Source of the DNA: Rhodobacteraceae bacterium XHP0102 | GTDB taxonomy: Bacteria > Pseudomonadota > Alphaproteobacteria > Rhodobacterales > Rhodobacteraceae | Direction: 5' to 3' | Assembly (NCBI GenBank): GCA_025751475.1 | Contig: JAOWLD010000003.1 | Span: 62,001-126,000, forward strand | DNA length: 64,000 bases | In this document: positions 26,990-35,873 of the stretch, piece after piece | Position numbering within the stretch: position 1 is the first letter of the stretch | Layout of the letters: every line of letters begins with the position of its first letter | Translations under genes and position numbers: made by a program | The notes under the pieces: model-generated | The model's database searches: none | What the model saw: only the letters and a program-made list of their open reading frames with translations | What the model was told of the DNA's origin: nothing

Positions 26990-27742
26990 ATGCACTTAGG
27001 GCTGACGGGAAAACCATGCATCGTTACGGGCGGTGCGTCTGGCATTGGGGCGGCTATTGTGGCTGACTTGGTGGCGGAAGGCGCAACAGTCATTGTAATG
27101 GATCAAAATCCTTGCACGGTGCCGGGCATTGCAAGCTCTCAAATCCTTGATCTCACCGATGATGCCGCCTGCGCCAAGAGCGTGGCACATATCCGTGAGG
27201 AGTTCGGTCCAGTTTATGGGCTTGTGAATAATGCAGGCCTCAATGATGGCGTGGGGTTGGATGCGGGGCCTGATGCGTTTCGGGCCTCTCTCAACCTCAA
27301 TCTCGTGCAATATTACACTTTGATGCATCACCTGCATCGTGATTTGCGTGAAACGCGTGGCGCCGTGGTCAATGTGGCCTCGAAAACCGCTGTGACGGGG
27401 CAGGGCGGCACATCGGCCTATGTGGCGGCAAAGGCGGGGGTTTTGGGTTTGACGCGGGAATGGGCAGCGGAACTGGCCCAAGAGGGTGTCCGCGTGAATG
27501 CAGTCCTGCCTGCCGAGGTGATGACGCCCATGTATCAAAATTGGCTGTCTACCTTGCCTGAGCCAGATCAGATGCGTAGCAAGATCGAGGCCGCAATCCC
27601 CCTATCACGCCGCATGACCGAAAGCGCGGAAATCGCCGCGATGGTGGTGTTTTTGCTCTCGGCGCGGTCGGGTCATACCACAGGGCAATGGATGTTCGTG
27701 GATGGCGGATATGTGCATCTGGATCGCAAGCTGACGCTATGA
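26990..27742 (+). CDS. Short-chain dehydrogenase, possible L-fucose or keto-deoxy-sugar-acid dehydrogenase
   Basis: A 250-residue classical SDR with the NAD(P) motif TGGASGIG at 13-20, NNAG at 80-83 and the catalytic Ser131, Tyr144 and Lys148. The ATG at 26990 is chosen since GGAGGA lies seven bases before it; an ATG at 26975 would place that SD inside the gene. It is convergent with the UxaA-type gene. In C. jejuni an SDR (FucX) oxidises L-fucose; in other bacteria an SDR oxidises 2-keto-3-deoxy-L-fuconate. Either role would fit this cluster. Confidence 0.87.
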   Translation: MHLGLTGKPCIVTGGASGIGAAIVADLVAEGATVIVMDQNPCTVPGIASSQILDLTDDAACAKSVAHIREEFGPVYGLVNNAGLNDGVGLDAGPDAFRASLNLNLVQYYTLMHHLHRDLRETRGAVVNVASKTAVTGQGGTSAYVAAKAGVLGLTREWAAELAQEGVRVNAVLPAEVMTPMYQNWLSTLPEPDQMRSKIEAAIPLSRRMTESAEIAAMVVFLLSARSGHTTGQWMFVDGGYVHLDRKLTL

Positions 27743-27747
27743 TCCGA

Positions 27748-29277
27748 TTACATCACCGCGCCCACTTGCCACGGCACAAATTCGACCCCGCCAAACCCCA
27801 ATTCCTCGCTTTTCGTGGTGCCGCCAGAGGCCACGCGTAGGATTTCGCGGTAAATCTCTTGTCCCTTATCCGCAAGGCTGATGCCCCCGCTGATAATGTC
27901 ACCGCAATTGACATCCATATCATCCCCCATGCGGGCATAAAGATCATCATTGGTTGAAAGCTTGATACAAGGTGTGGGCATATAACCCGACACAGAACCG
28001 CGGCCCGTGGTGAATGTGATGATATTGGCCCCTGATGCAATCTGCCCTGTGACCGAGCATGGATCATATCCAGGGCTGTCCATATAGACAAAGCCCTGCG
28101 TGGTCAGGGTTTCGGCAAATTCATAAACCCCCGCCAAGGGGGCGCTGCCACTTTTGGCCACGGCACCCAATGATTTTTCAAGAATTGTGGTCAGCCCGCC
28201 GCGTTTGTTGCCTGGGGATGGGTTATTGTCCATCTCGCCGCCGTTGCGGGCGGTATAATCCTCCCACCATTGGATCCGCGAAATCAGTTTTTCACCAATC
28301 TCAGGCGAAAGCGCGCGGCGCGTCAAAAGATGCTCTGCGCCATAGATTTCGGGTGTTTCAGACAGGATTGTGGTGCCGCCCTGACGCACGATCAAATCAG
28401 ACGCATACCCCATCGCAGGGTTGGCCGTGATGCCAGAATAGCCGTCCGAACCACCACATTGCATACCCACCACCAATTTTGAGGCGGGCGCAGGCGCGCG
28501 TGTCGCACGATTGGCCACGGCTGCAATCTCGCGCAGCATGCTCAGACCGCGCTCTATTGTGCGTTTCGTACCGCCCGTCTGTTGGATGGTCATGTAGCGG
28601 AAACTCTCACCATCGCGCAGACGGGCAGGGCCGATTAGGTCTGGCACCTGCATCACCTCGCAGCCCAGGCCAACCAAAAGGATCGCGCCAAAATTGGGGT
28701 TTTTTGAATATCCCGCCAAGGTGCGAAAGAGGATCTGGTACCCTTCGCCCAAACCAGACATCCCGCAGCCAGAACTGTGGACAATTGGAACAATCCCATC
28801 GACATTGGGGAAATCATCCAAAAGCCCAGATTTTTCGGCGGCCTCAGCGATAAACCGTGCCACGCTGCCCGCGCAATTTACGGATGTCAGAATGCCGATA
28901 TAGTTGCGCGTGCCAACCTGCCCATCGGGCCTGTGATAGCCCAGAAAGCTATCTTGTTCTTTCGCTGTGGGAAGGGGTGCGTTCTGCGTGGCAAATTCAT
29001 ATCCGCGTTTATGATCGCCAAAGGACAGGTTGTGGCTGTGCACATGGGCGCCTGCGACAATATCTTCGGTCGCATAGCCAATAATTTGACCATAGCGGAT
29101 CACCGCCTCGCCCTTGGCAATGGCGCGCAATGCAATTTTATGCCCTTTGGGAATGTCCGATTGCGCAGGCGTTTCAAAAGATGATAGAGCCGCGCCTGAT
29201 CGAATATCGACCAAGGCAATGCCAACCGTATCGTCTGTGTTCAGGATCAGAACATCTTGGGTCATCGCACACATCAT
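27748..29277 (-). CDS. UxaA-family (altronate/galactarate-type) sugar-acid dehydratase
   Basis: A 509-residue two-part enzyme. An N-terminal SAF-like domain (about residues 10-95, IPKGHKIALRAIAKGEAVI) is fused to the large dehydratase domain, with RPDGQVGTRNYIGILTSVNC, HSSGCGMSGLGEGYQ, MQCGGSDGYSGITANPAMG and TTGRGSVSGYMPTPCIKL. Conserved cysteines and histidine probably hold an iron site. Such enzymes dehydrate altronate, galactarate or, in C. jejuni, L-fuconate. Fuconate is favoured by the lactonase and FucU proteins nearby. Start ATG at 29277 or 29265 is undecided, as neither has a strong SD. Confidence 0.9.
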   Translation of the reverse strand: MMCAMTQDVLILNTDDTVGIALVDIRSGAALSSFETPAQSDIPKGHKIALRAIAKGEAVIRYGQIIGYATEDIVAGAHVHSHNLSFGDHKRGYEFATQNAPLPTAKEQDSFLGYHRPDGQVGTRNYIGILTSVNCAGSVARFIAEAAEKSGLLDDFPNVDGIVPIVHSSGCGMSGLGEGYQILFRTLAGYSKNPNFGAILLVGLGCEVMQVPDLIGPARLRDGESFRYMTIQQTGGTKRTIERGLSMLREIAAVANRATRAPAPASKLVVGMQCGGSDGYSGITANPAMGYASDLIVRQGGTTILSETPEIYGAEHLLTRRALSPEIGEKLISRIQWWEDYTARNGGEMDNNPSPGNKRGGLTTILEKSLGAVAKSGSAPLAGVYEFAETLTTQGFVYMDSPGYDPCSVTGQIASGANIITFTTGRGSVSGYMPTPCIKLSTNDDLYARMGDDMDVNCGDIISGGISLADKGQEIYREILRVASGGTTKSEELGFGGVEFVPWQVGAVM

Positions 29278-29325
29278 TCAATCATTTTGAGAGTTTACGA
29301 TCTTGAAATTGCCGCAGCAATCATT

Positions 29326-29337
29326 CTAACATGCTAG
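29326..29337. promoter_or_regulatory. Operator-like palindrome CTAACATGCTAG (site B)
   Basis: It lies between the divergent UxaA-type gene and the second GntR gene, within the longer near-perfect palindrome ATTCTAACATGCTAGAAT (29323-29340). One base pair breaks the symmetry. It is the same word as at 22227, 33882 and 42546. Confidence 0.7.
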
Positions 29338-29360
29338 AATTATTGACATTGAGTGGCACG

Positions 29361-30089
29361 ATGCAAGAGAATTCACCATCAAATCATGCGCAAGGCACAG
29401 AAGTTAAACTGCGCGCCTTGGATGCCTATGACGGGAATTTGGCGCGCCGCACATATGCGGCTTTGCGCGAGGCCATTCTAACCCTGCAATACAAACCAGG
29501 TGAGGCGATACGCAAGCAAGAGATTTGTGCAATGCTTGGTGTTTCGCGTTCTCCTGTGGCCGAGGCGATCACACGGCTGTCGAGCGAGGGGTTGGTAGAT
29601 GTCATTCCGCAATCTGGCACATTTGTCGCCCGGTTTTCGATGGATGAAATCCGCGAAGGTGCATTTCTGCGCGAAAGTATCGAACTTGCCTGCGCGGAAC
29701 TTTTGGCGGAGATCATCACGGACGAGCAGATCACCGAATTGCGCCGCAATTTGCGCCTACAAAAGGTGATGGTCGAGGAAGGCGATTTTGCTGAATTTTA
29801 TCGACTTGATGGTGAAATGCATGATCTCATCATCGGATTTACGGGGTTCAAGCAGTTATCGAGCATCGCCAAAACGGGCTGGGTTCATGTGGATCGCGCG
29901 CGACAATTGATTTTGCCCATGCCAGGGCGGGTGGCCGAAACATTGCAGGAGCATTGCGATCTGGTCGATGCGATTGCCGCGCGTGATCCGCAAACGGCGC
30001 GTAAAGCGATGCGCGCCCATTTGGGCCAATTGATGAAATCTCTGATCCCGCTTGAGAAGACCCATCCAGAATTGTTCGACCCCAGTTGA
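29361..30089 (+). CDS. GntR/FadR-family transcriptional regulator (second)
   Basis: A 242-residue regulator. Winged-helix region about residues 20-85 (IRKQEICAMLGVSRSPVAEA, with the wing LVDVIPQSGTFVA); the FCD domain follows with DGEMHDLIIGFTG and HCDLVDAI histidines for metal or ligand binding. The ATG at 29361 is taken because an alternative at 29331 would start inside the operator. It lies 24 bases downstream of the palindrome, so autoregulation is likely. It begins a run with the TIM-barrel isomerase and the ribokinase-like kinase. Confidence 0.87.
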   Translation: MQENSPSNHAQGTEVKLRALDAYDGNLARRTYAALREAILTLQYKPGEAIRKQEICAMLGVSRSPVAEAITRLSSEGLVDVIPQSGTFVARFSMDEIREGAFLRESIELACAELLAEIITDEQITELRRNLRLQKVMVEEGDFAEFYRLDGEMHDLIIGFTGFKQLSSIAKTGWVHVDRARQLILPMPGRVAETLQEHCDLVDAIAARDPQTARKAMRAHLGQLMKSLIPLEKTHPELFDPS

Positions 30090-30099
30090 AAGTCAGTGA

Positions 30100-31092
30100 A
30101 TGTCCTATCCCGCAAACAAACCCCGCTATGCCGCGCGTCTGAATGGATTCAAACCATTGGCCGAGGGGCGGGGTATTGCGGGCATGATTGCCGCCGCCGC
30201 CCGTGTCGAGGGGATGGATGCGGCGGATGTGAACTATCCCGATCATTTCGAAGGGCGTCCTGCGCGTGAGATTGGCGATATGTTGCGCGACCATGGGTTG
30301 GGGTTAAATGGCCTTGCGATGCGCTATTACTCCGACCCTGCTTTTGCCATCGGGGCCTTCACCAACCCAGATCCCGCCATGCGGCGCAAGGCAATTGATT
30401 TGACCAAACAGGGTCTAGATGCTTTGGCGGAAATGGGCGGGGGCGTGATGACCCTCTGGATGGGGCAAGATGGGTTCGATTACGCCCTTCAGGCCGATTA
30501 TGCGCGTCTTTGGGGGGACACGCTTGACGCCTTGGCCGAGGTCACCGCCCATAATCGCGATGTGCAAATTGCCATCGAATACAAACCCAATGAGCCACGC
30601 GCCTTTGCGCTGATGCCTGATATGGCCACGACATTATTGGCCATTCGTGACGTAGGGGCCGAGAATTTGGGCGTCACTGTGGATTTTGCCCATGTGCTGT
30701 ATGCCAATGAAATGCCCGCGCATGTGGCCTATCTGGCGCAGCGTCATGCCAAGATTTTGGGGGTTCACCTGAATGATGGCTATGGCAAGCGCGATGATGG
30801 CTTGATGGCGGGCACTGTGCATCCCGTGGCGACAGTCGAGCTGTTCGTGCAATTGCACCGCATGGGGTATGATGGGGTCATTTATTTCGACACGTTTCCC
30901 GACCATTCGGGCCTGAACCCGATTGAAGAGGGGCGCACAAATATCCTGATAATCGAGCGGTTGCGCGCCATTGCCGCAGAACTTGCCGAAAGCTCAGAGC
31001 TGTCGGGCTTGTTGCAACAGCAAAACGCGGCGCTCACCCAGCGTTTGATCGCCGAGCGGCTTTATGGCGGGGTGATCCCCGATGGGCGCTGA
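30100..31092 (+). CDS. Sugar phosphate isomerase/epimerase (xylose-isomerase-like TIM barrel)
   Basis: A 330-residue AP-endonuclease-2-type TIM barrel. Probable metal ligands are a glutamate in IAIEYKPNEPRAF, an aspartate in GVTVDFAHVLYAN, a histidine in ILGVHLNDGYGKRDDG and a late acidic residue in IYFDTFPDHSGLNP. The pattern resembles L-rhamnose/tagatose-3-epimerase-like isomerases. It starts ten bases after the regulator stop and overlaps the kinase gene by 11 bases, so an isomerase-plus-kinase step is implied: isomerise an aldose or ketose, then phosphorylate it. The substrate is not identifiable. Confidence 0.85.
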   Translation: MSYPANKPRYAARLNGFKPLAEGRGIAGMIAAAARVEGMDAADVNYPDHFEGRPAREIGDMLRDHGLGLNGLAMRYYSDPAFAIGAFTNPDPAMRRKAIDLTKQGLDALAEMGGGVMTLWMGQDGFDYALQADYARLWGDTLDALAEVTAHNRDVQIAIEYKPNEPRAFALMPDMATTLLAIRDVGAENLGVTVDFAHVLYANEMPAHVAYLAQRHAKILGVHLNDGYGKRDDGLMAGTVHPVATVELFVQLHRMGYDGVIYFDTFPDHSGLNPIEEGRTNILIIERLRAIAAELAESSELSGLLQQQNAALTQRLIAERLYGGVIPDGR

Positions 31093-31978
31093 TATCCTCG
31101 TGATGGGGGCGCTGCATCTCGATGTGATTGTCAACGCCCCCGCTTTGCCCGCCCCAGACGAGACGATGATGGGCCATGATGTGGCCTATCGTTTTGGCGG
31201 CAAAGGCGGCAATCAGGCCGTTGCCGCCGCCCGCATGGGGGGCAAGGTTGCGATGATCGGGGTGGTGGGCACGGATGATTTCGCACAGCCTTTGCGTGCC
31301 GAACTTGCGCGCGCGAATGTCGATATGTCCATGCTTGCCACCTGTGAGGGGGCCTCTGGTATGAGCGTGGCGATTGTTCAAAATGATGGCAGCTATGGTG
31401 CCGTTGTCGTCTCGGGCGTCAACCGCCACATCACCGCGCAACAGGCGCAACTTGATCCCCCCCCCAAAGTGGTCGTTTTGCAAAATGAAATTCCTGTTGC
31501 GGAAAATCACGCGCTTTTGGCGCGTTTGTCACAGGACGTCACCGTCATCTGGAACGCGGCCCCCGCTTTGGCGCGCGATGTGGTGATGGTGGGGCGGGCC
31601 GATATTTTGGTGGTGAACCGTGTTGAGGCCGCAATGCAAGCGGGGCTGCCACATGATCTGCCCGATCCTGAGGCGGCCTTAACCCAGCTTGCGACCGAAG
31701 GGCGTGCGGTGATCATTACATTGGGCGCGGATGGCTATATCGCGCAAGCGCCGGACGGCACCCGTTTTGGGGCCAAGGCGCACCCTGTTCCTGTCATCTC
31801 CACCCATGGGGCAGGGGATGCTTTCGTGGGGGCGCTCGCCGCTGAGGTTGCGCGCGGTGCAGATTTAGCGGCGGCTGCGGCCTTTGCCCAAGGGGCGGCG
31901 GCCCTTCATGTCTCAACCCCGATCGAGGCCCGCGCCGATATTACCCCTGCGCAACTGCGCCACGCCTTTGGCCTATAG
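31082..31978 (+). CDS. Ribokinase-like PfkB carbohydrate kinase
   Basis: A 298-residue kinase. The first PfkB signature is FGGKGGNQAVAAARMGGKVAMIG and the second is STHGAGDAFVGALAAE with the catalytic aspartate; the N-terminal lid strand reads ILVMGALHLDVIVNAPALP. Residue GALHLD replaces the GSxNxD of true ribokinase, so a different sugar is likely. It overlaps the isomerase gene by 11 bases and its tail overlaps the convergent lactonase gene by six bases. Confidence 0.88.
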   Translation: MGADILVMGALHLDVIVNAPALPAPDETMMGHDVAYRFGGKGGNQAVAAARMGGKVAMIGVVGTDDFAQPLRAELARANVDMSMLATCEGASGMSVAIVQNDGSYGAVVVSGVNRHITAQQAQLDPPPKVVVLQNEIPVAENHALLARLSQDVTVIWNAAPALARDVVMVGRADILVVNRVEAAMQAGLPHDLPDPEAALTQLATEGRAVIITLGADGYIAQAPDGTRFGAKAHPVPVISTHGAGDAFVGALAAEVARGADLAAAAAFAQGAAALHVSTPIEARADITPAQLRHAFGL

Positions 31979-32812
31979 CGCCAAACGATAGGCCTCGGCC
32001 GCCGTGCCGCCAAAGACCCGTGCCCGTTCTTCTGCGGTCAAGGTTTTGGTCAGCTCCTCCGCCGCATGACGCCATGCGTCATATTCCGCCCGCAGGCGGC
32101 AGACCGGCCAATCTGATCCCCACATGATCCGATCTGCACCGAAACAGTCGAAGACATGATCCGCATAAGGGCGCAGGTCTTCGAGTGTCCAATCTTCATT
32201 GGCTTCGGTGACAAGAGCCGAAAATTTCAGATAGGCCTGCGTGTCGCGCGCCAAGGCGGCCATGCCATCGGCCCAGACCTGAAAATTCTCGGCGCTATGC
32301 GCGTGGATTTGCGGCTTCATGCAGTGATCTATCACGCAGCGCATTTCGCTGTGGCGGGTCAAAATGCTGTGGAAATTCGCCAGATGACGCGGAAATCCAA
32401 GCGCGTCAAAGCACAGATCATGCTTGGCAATGGCCTTGTAGGCCCATTCTATATCCGCGCGCAGCATCCAGTTATCGTCTTCAATATCTTGGATCATGGG
32501 GCGCAGGCCCACGAATTTTGGGTGCTGTGCAAACCGCGCCAAGACCGCCTCATCGTCTGGATTTTCAAAATCAATCCACCCAACAACGCCCGCCACAAAG
32601 GGCGTGGCATCGGCAAGGCCCAACATGTACGCGCTTTCCTCCACTGTTGGGGCGGCCTGCACCAAAACGGTTTTATCAATACCATGACGCGCCAGATGCG
32701 GGCGCAAATCATCAGGGCCATAGGGGCGATAGAGCGTGGCGTTTGAGGGGTCCATCCATCCGTAATCGCCACGAGCAGGGTTCCAGAAATGTTGGTGGGC
32801 ATCAATTTGCAT
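31973..32812 (-). CDS. Amidohydrolase-family lactonase (L-fuconolactonase-like, COG3618)
   Basis: A 279-residue TIM-barrel hydrolase. The metal motif HQHFW (residues 6-10) starts the protein, followed by YGWMDPSNATLYRPY, DHCMKP for the mid-barrel histidine and MWGSDWPVCRL with the catalytic aspartate. These are signatures of the COG3618 branch that includes L-fucono-1,5-lactonase and L-rhamnono-lactonase. It would open the lactone produced by the sugar 1-dehydrogenase. It lies 22 bases downstream of the aldo/keto reductase on the same strand, the enzyme most likely to make that lactone. Confidence 0.88.
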   Translation of the reverse strand: MQIDAHQHFWNPARGDYGWMDPSNATLYRPYGPDDLRPHLARHGIDKTVLVQAAPTVEESAYMLGLADATPFVAGVVGWIDFENPDDEAVLARFAQHPKFVGLRPMIQDIEDDNWMLRADIEWAYKAIAKHDLCFDALGFPRHLANFHSILTRHSEMRCVIDHCMKPQIHAHSAENFQVWADGMAALARDTQAYLKFSALVTEANEDWTLEDLRPYADHVFDCFGADRIMWGSDWPVCRLRAEYDAWRHAAEELTKTLTAEERARVFGGTAAEAYRLAL

Positions 32813-32834
32813 CGTTTGTCTCCCCGTTGCGATG

Positions 32835-33863
32835 TTAGACGATTGGCGCGTCTTGGCGCATCAAACCTGCGGATTTCAGATCCGCCCAAAGGGCAGGCGG
32901 GATTTGCGCCTGTGCCGCGCGCAGATTGCTGGCCATTTCAGCGGGGCTTTGCCCGCCTGGGATCACCGAGATCACCGATGGATGCATCAGCGGAAATCGA
33001 AAGGCGGCATCGACAAGGCGCACATCATGCGCGGCACAAACCGCCTCAATGGCCGCGACCTTGTCCAAGATGTGTCGCGGCGCGGGGTCATAGTTGAAGA
33101 ACGCCCCCTCACGCGCGCCTGTCGCCAATATGCCCGAATTATAGGGGCCGCCGATCACAATCCCAATTCCACGCGCCGCGCACAGGGGCAGGAAGGTTTC
33201 GAGTGCTTCTTGTTCAAGCAATGTATAACGGCCCGCAAGCAGGAAGATGTCAAAATCACCCCGCTCGGCCAGCCATTGGGACGCTTGCCATTCATTCAGG
33301 CCCGCACCAAAGGCCGTGATCACTCCTTGATCGCGCAATGTGGTCAGCGCGGCCAAGCCGCCCCCCATAAATTCGGCGCGCTTTTCCTCAAGCACGGCAT
33401 CGGTTTTGTGGGTGAACAGGTCAAGGTCATGCACATAGAGCACATCAATGCGGTCTATTCCCAATCGCTCGAGCGAGGCCTCAAAGGAGCGCATCACACC
33501 ATCATAGCTATAATCGAACACTTCGCGCCGCGCGGGCACATCGAACCATTTCCCAAACCCATCCCGCGCCTCGGGCGCTGTGACCTGCATCAACCGCCCC
33601 ACTTTGGTCGAGATCACGTAATCTTCGCGCGGCTTGCCCCGCAGAAAATGGTTGATCCGCGTCTCAGACAGGCCAAGCCCATAAAGCGGCGCTGTATCAA
33701 AATACCGCAAGCCTGCATTCCACGCATCTTGCAGGGTTGTTTGGGCATCTTCTTCGGAAATTGCGCGATAAAGATTGCCCAATGGGGCCGCACCAAACCC
33801 GAGCTCGCTGAGCCTCAGCCCGCCATTCCCAAGGCGATCCCAATTGCGGAATTTCATCATCAT
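32835..33863 (-). CDS. Aldo/keto reductase, sugar 1-dehydrogenase type
   Basis: A 342-residue TIM-barrel oxidoreductase. The AKR tetrad is visible: Asp56 and Tyr61 in FDTAPLYG, Lys87 in VISTKVGR, and His145 in VLYVHDLDLF. The sequence GLGLSETRINHFL and the family length match L-fucose dehydrogenase/D-threo-aldose 1-dehydrogenase and pyridoxal 4-dehydrogenase enzymes. ATG at 33863 (or one codon on) follows GGGAGG; a longer frame would cross the operator. With the lactonase it forms a dehydrogenase-lactonase pair for a sugar such as L-fucose. Confidence 0.87.
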   Translation of the reverse strand: MMMKFRNWDRLGNGGLRLSELGFGAAPLGNLYRAISEEDAQTTLQDAWNAGLRYFDTAPLYGLGLSETRINHFLRGKPREDYVISTKVGRLMQVTAPEARDGFGKWFDVPARREVFDYSYDGVMRSFEASLERLGIDRIDVLYVHDLDLFTHKTDAVLEEKRAEFMGGGLAALTTLRDQGVITAFGAGLNEWQASQWLAERGDFDIFLLAGRYTLLEQEALETFLPLCAARGIGIVIGGPYNSGILATGAREGAFFNYDPAPRHILDKVAAIEAVCAAHDVRLVDAAFRFPLMHPSVISVIPGGQSPAEMASNLRAAQAQIPPALWADLKSAGLMRQDAPIV

Positions 33864-33881
33864 GCGCCCTCCCGATTTTGA

Positions 33882-33893
33882 CTGACATGCTAG
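33882..33893. promoter_or_regulatory. Operator-like sequence CTGACATGCTAG (site C)
   Basis: It lies between the aldo/keto reductase gene and the divergent BtpA operon, 19 bases upstream of the reductase start. It differs from CTAACATGTTAG at two positions, and the flank TAGTATGTTT is shared with site D at 42546. Confidence 0.6.
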
Positions 33894-33966
33894 TATGTTT
33901 TGCCTTGGATGCAAGATAGTTTCACGTTAGGCTGCGTCTCGCGCAGGTCGCGCGTGGGAGAGTATC

Positions 33967-34770
33967 GTGCAGAAATTCAAAGCTATTTTTGGGGATAAGA
34001 AACCCGTTATCGCCATGGTTCACTTTGGCGCCCTGCCAGGTGCGCCGCTCTATGATGTGGAGGCAGGGATTGATGGGTTGATCGCAGGCTGTCGGCAAGA
34101 TTTACAGGCCTTGCAGGCCGCAGGCGTTGATGCGGTGATGTTTGGAAACGAGAATGATCGCCCCTATGAATTGGACGTAGATACCGCCTCGACCGCGACC
34201 ATGGCCTATGTCATCGGTCGTCTGCGCGATGAGATTACCGTGCCTTTTGGTGTGAATGTTCTGTGGGATCCAAAGGCAAGCCTGGCCTTGGCCGCCGCAA
34301 CGGGTGCGCGTTTTGTACGCGAGATTTTCACGGGCACCTATGCCTCGGATATGGGGGTTTGGGCGCCTGATGCGGGGGCGGCCTATCGCTATGGCGCGCG
34401 TATTGGCGCGGGCGATGTGGCAAAGTTTTTTAATATCAGTGCGGAATTTGCCTATAGCCTTGACCAGCGGTCGGTCGCGGATCGTGCGCGCAGCGCTGTG
34501 TTCTCATCCATCCCTGATGCGGTTCTGGTTTCTGGCACCATCACCGGCGAGGCCGCAAAAATGGAGGATCTCGAAAGCGTCAAGGCGGCTTTGCCCGATG
34601 CGCCCGTTTTGGCCAATACTGGGGTCAAGCATGAAACAGTCGCCGATGTTATGCGGGTCGCGGATGGCTGCATCATCGGATCGGCGCTCAAGGTGGATGG
34701 GCATACTTGGAACGCGGTTGACCCTGATCGGGCCAAGGATTTCATGGATCGGGTGCGGGCCATCAGATGA
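33967..34770 (+). CDS. BtpA/SgcQ family protein
   Basis: A 267-residue (beta/alpha)8-type protein of the BtpA family, which includes E. coli SgcQ and the cyanobacterial photosystem I factor BtpA. Landmarks are VIAMVHFGALPGAPLYD, DAVMFGNENDRPYE, FGVNVLWDPKASLALA, VREIFTGTYASDMG and the final VLANTGVKHETVADVMR. The start is GTG at 33967 with GGGAGAG as SD. The enzymatic role of this family is not established; it is often called a putative nucleosidase or phosphate-binding barrel. It is coupled to the M42 gene (ATGA). Confidence 0.9.
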   Translation: MQKFKAIFGDKKPVIAMVHFGALPGAPLYDVEAGIDGLIAGCRQDLQALQAAGVDAVMFGNENDRPYELDVDTASTATMAYVIGRLRDEITVPFGVNVLWDPKASLALAAATGARFVREIFTGTYASDMGVWAPDAGAAYRYGARIGAGDVAKFFNISAEFAYSLDQRSVADRARSAVFSSIPDAVLVSGTITGEAAKMEDLESVKAALPDAPVLANTGVKHETVADVMRVADGCIIGSALKVDGHTWNAVDPDRAKDFMDRVRAIR

Positions 34771-35858
34771 GCGAGCAATTAAAAAAAGATCTTATAGATC
34801 TGATGCAGATCGTGGGGCTGTCTGGCTACGAGGATCGGGTGCGCCGTGCTATTGCCGCGCGCCTGTCGCACATGGGCATTGCGCATGAAACGGACAGGCT
34901 TGGCAATCTGATTGCGCGGTTTTCAGGTGATCCTGCGGCGCCATCGGTGATGGTTTTTGCGCATATGGATCAGCTTGGGTTCTTTGTGCGCAAAATCGAA
35001 CAAGACGGCAGCATCAGGGTTGAACGCATGGGCGGCGTGCCCGAGCGCGCGCAAGCCTCGCAGGCGGTGCGTCTTTGCATCGGTGAGGGGCGCGACATTG
35101 ATGCAGTGATTGCCAATAAATCGCATCACGCAACCGCGCCTGATGAGAAATATCAGGTTTTGACCACGCCACAGATTCGCATTGATGCAGGGTTTACAAG
35201 CGAGGCCGAGGCAGAGGCCGCAGGGGTGCAGATCGGCACGCCCGTGGTTTATCGGCCAAATGTGATGGAATTGGCAAATGGCCGCATTGCGGGCACAGCG
35301 GTTGATGATCGCGCGGGCTGTGCGGTTCTTCTTGCTTTGGCCGCGCGGCTTCAGGCGCGGAAATCAGGGCCGCCTGTGGCTATCGTCTTTTCGGTTCAAG
35401 AAGAGTTCAATTTGCGTGGCGCTATGTCTGCCGCCCAAGTTTTGCAACCTGATATTGCCATTCAATTGGACCTTATGCTGGCCTGTGACACACCCGATAT
35501 GGCGGATCGGGGGGAAATGGTTTTGGGGGGCGGCCCTGGAATGTCGCTCTATTCCTTCCATGGGCGCGGCACATTGAATGGCGTCATCCCGCACCCTAAA
35601 ATGGTTGCCCTGTTCGAAGGCGCTGCGAAAGCGGCCAATCTGCCCTTACAGCGCAGCGCGCAGGTGGGGGTTTTGACCGATCTCTCCTATATCCAGCAGA
35701 TGGGGCAGGGTGTTGCCGCAATCGATCTGGGTTTTCCATGCCGCTATACCCATTCCAGCCTCGAGGTTTGCGCGCTGAGTGATTTGCACGATCTTGCGCA
35801 TCTTGTTGAGACAGGGCTTGCGCAAATTGGCCCAGATTTCAATCTCAACCGCGATTAA
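34767..35858 (+). CDS. M42-family metallohydrolase (SgcX/FrvX type)
   Basis: A 363-residue di-metal aminopeptidase-fold protein. The metal ligands are His66 and Asp68 in VFAHMDQLGF, the bridging aspartate in GTAVDDRAG, the catalytic glutamates in FSVQEEFNLRG, an aspartate in LACDTPDMAD and a histidine in RYTHSSLEV. E. coli SgcX and FrvX are relatives, annotated as endoglucanase or aminopeptidase, and SgcX sits beside SgcQ. The gene overlaps the BtpA gene by four bases and is 15 bases from the sugar kinase gene. Its substrate here need not be a peptide. Confidence 0.9.
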   Translation: MSEQLKKDLIDLMQIVGLSGYEDRVRRAIAARLSHMGIAHETDRLGNLIARFSGDPAAPSVMVFAHMDQLGFFVRKIEQDGSIRVERMGGVPERAQASQAVRLCIGEGRDIDAVIANKSHHATAPDEKYQVLTTPQIRIDAGFTSEAEAEAAGVQIGTPVVYRPNVMELANGRIAGTAVDDRAGCAVLLALAARLQARKSGPPVAIVFSVQEEFNLRGAMSAAQVLQPDIAIQLDLMLACDTPDMADRGEMVLGGGPGMSLYSFHGRGTLNGVIPHPKMVALFEGAAKAANLPLQRSAQVGVLTDLSYIQQMGQGVAAIDLGFPCRYTHSSLEVCALSDLHDLAHLVETGLAQIGPDFNLNRD

Positions 35859-35873
35859 CAGGGGGCTTGGACT

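Noticed and set aside
32832-33881. Plus-strand open frame of 349 codons opposite the aldo/keto reductase gene
   Set aside because: It is a shadow of a clear AKR gene with all four catalytic residues, and its own translation is low-complexity and basic.
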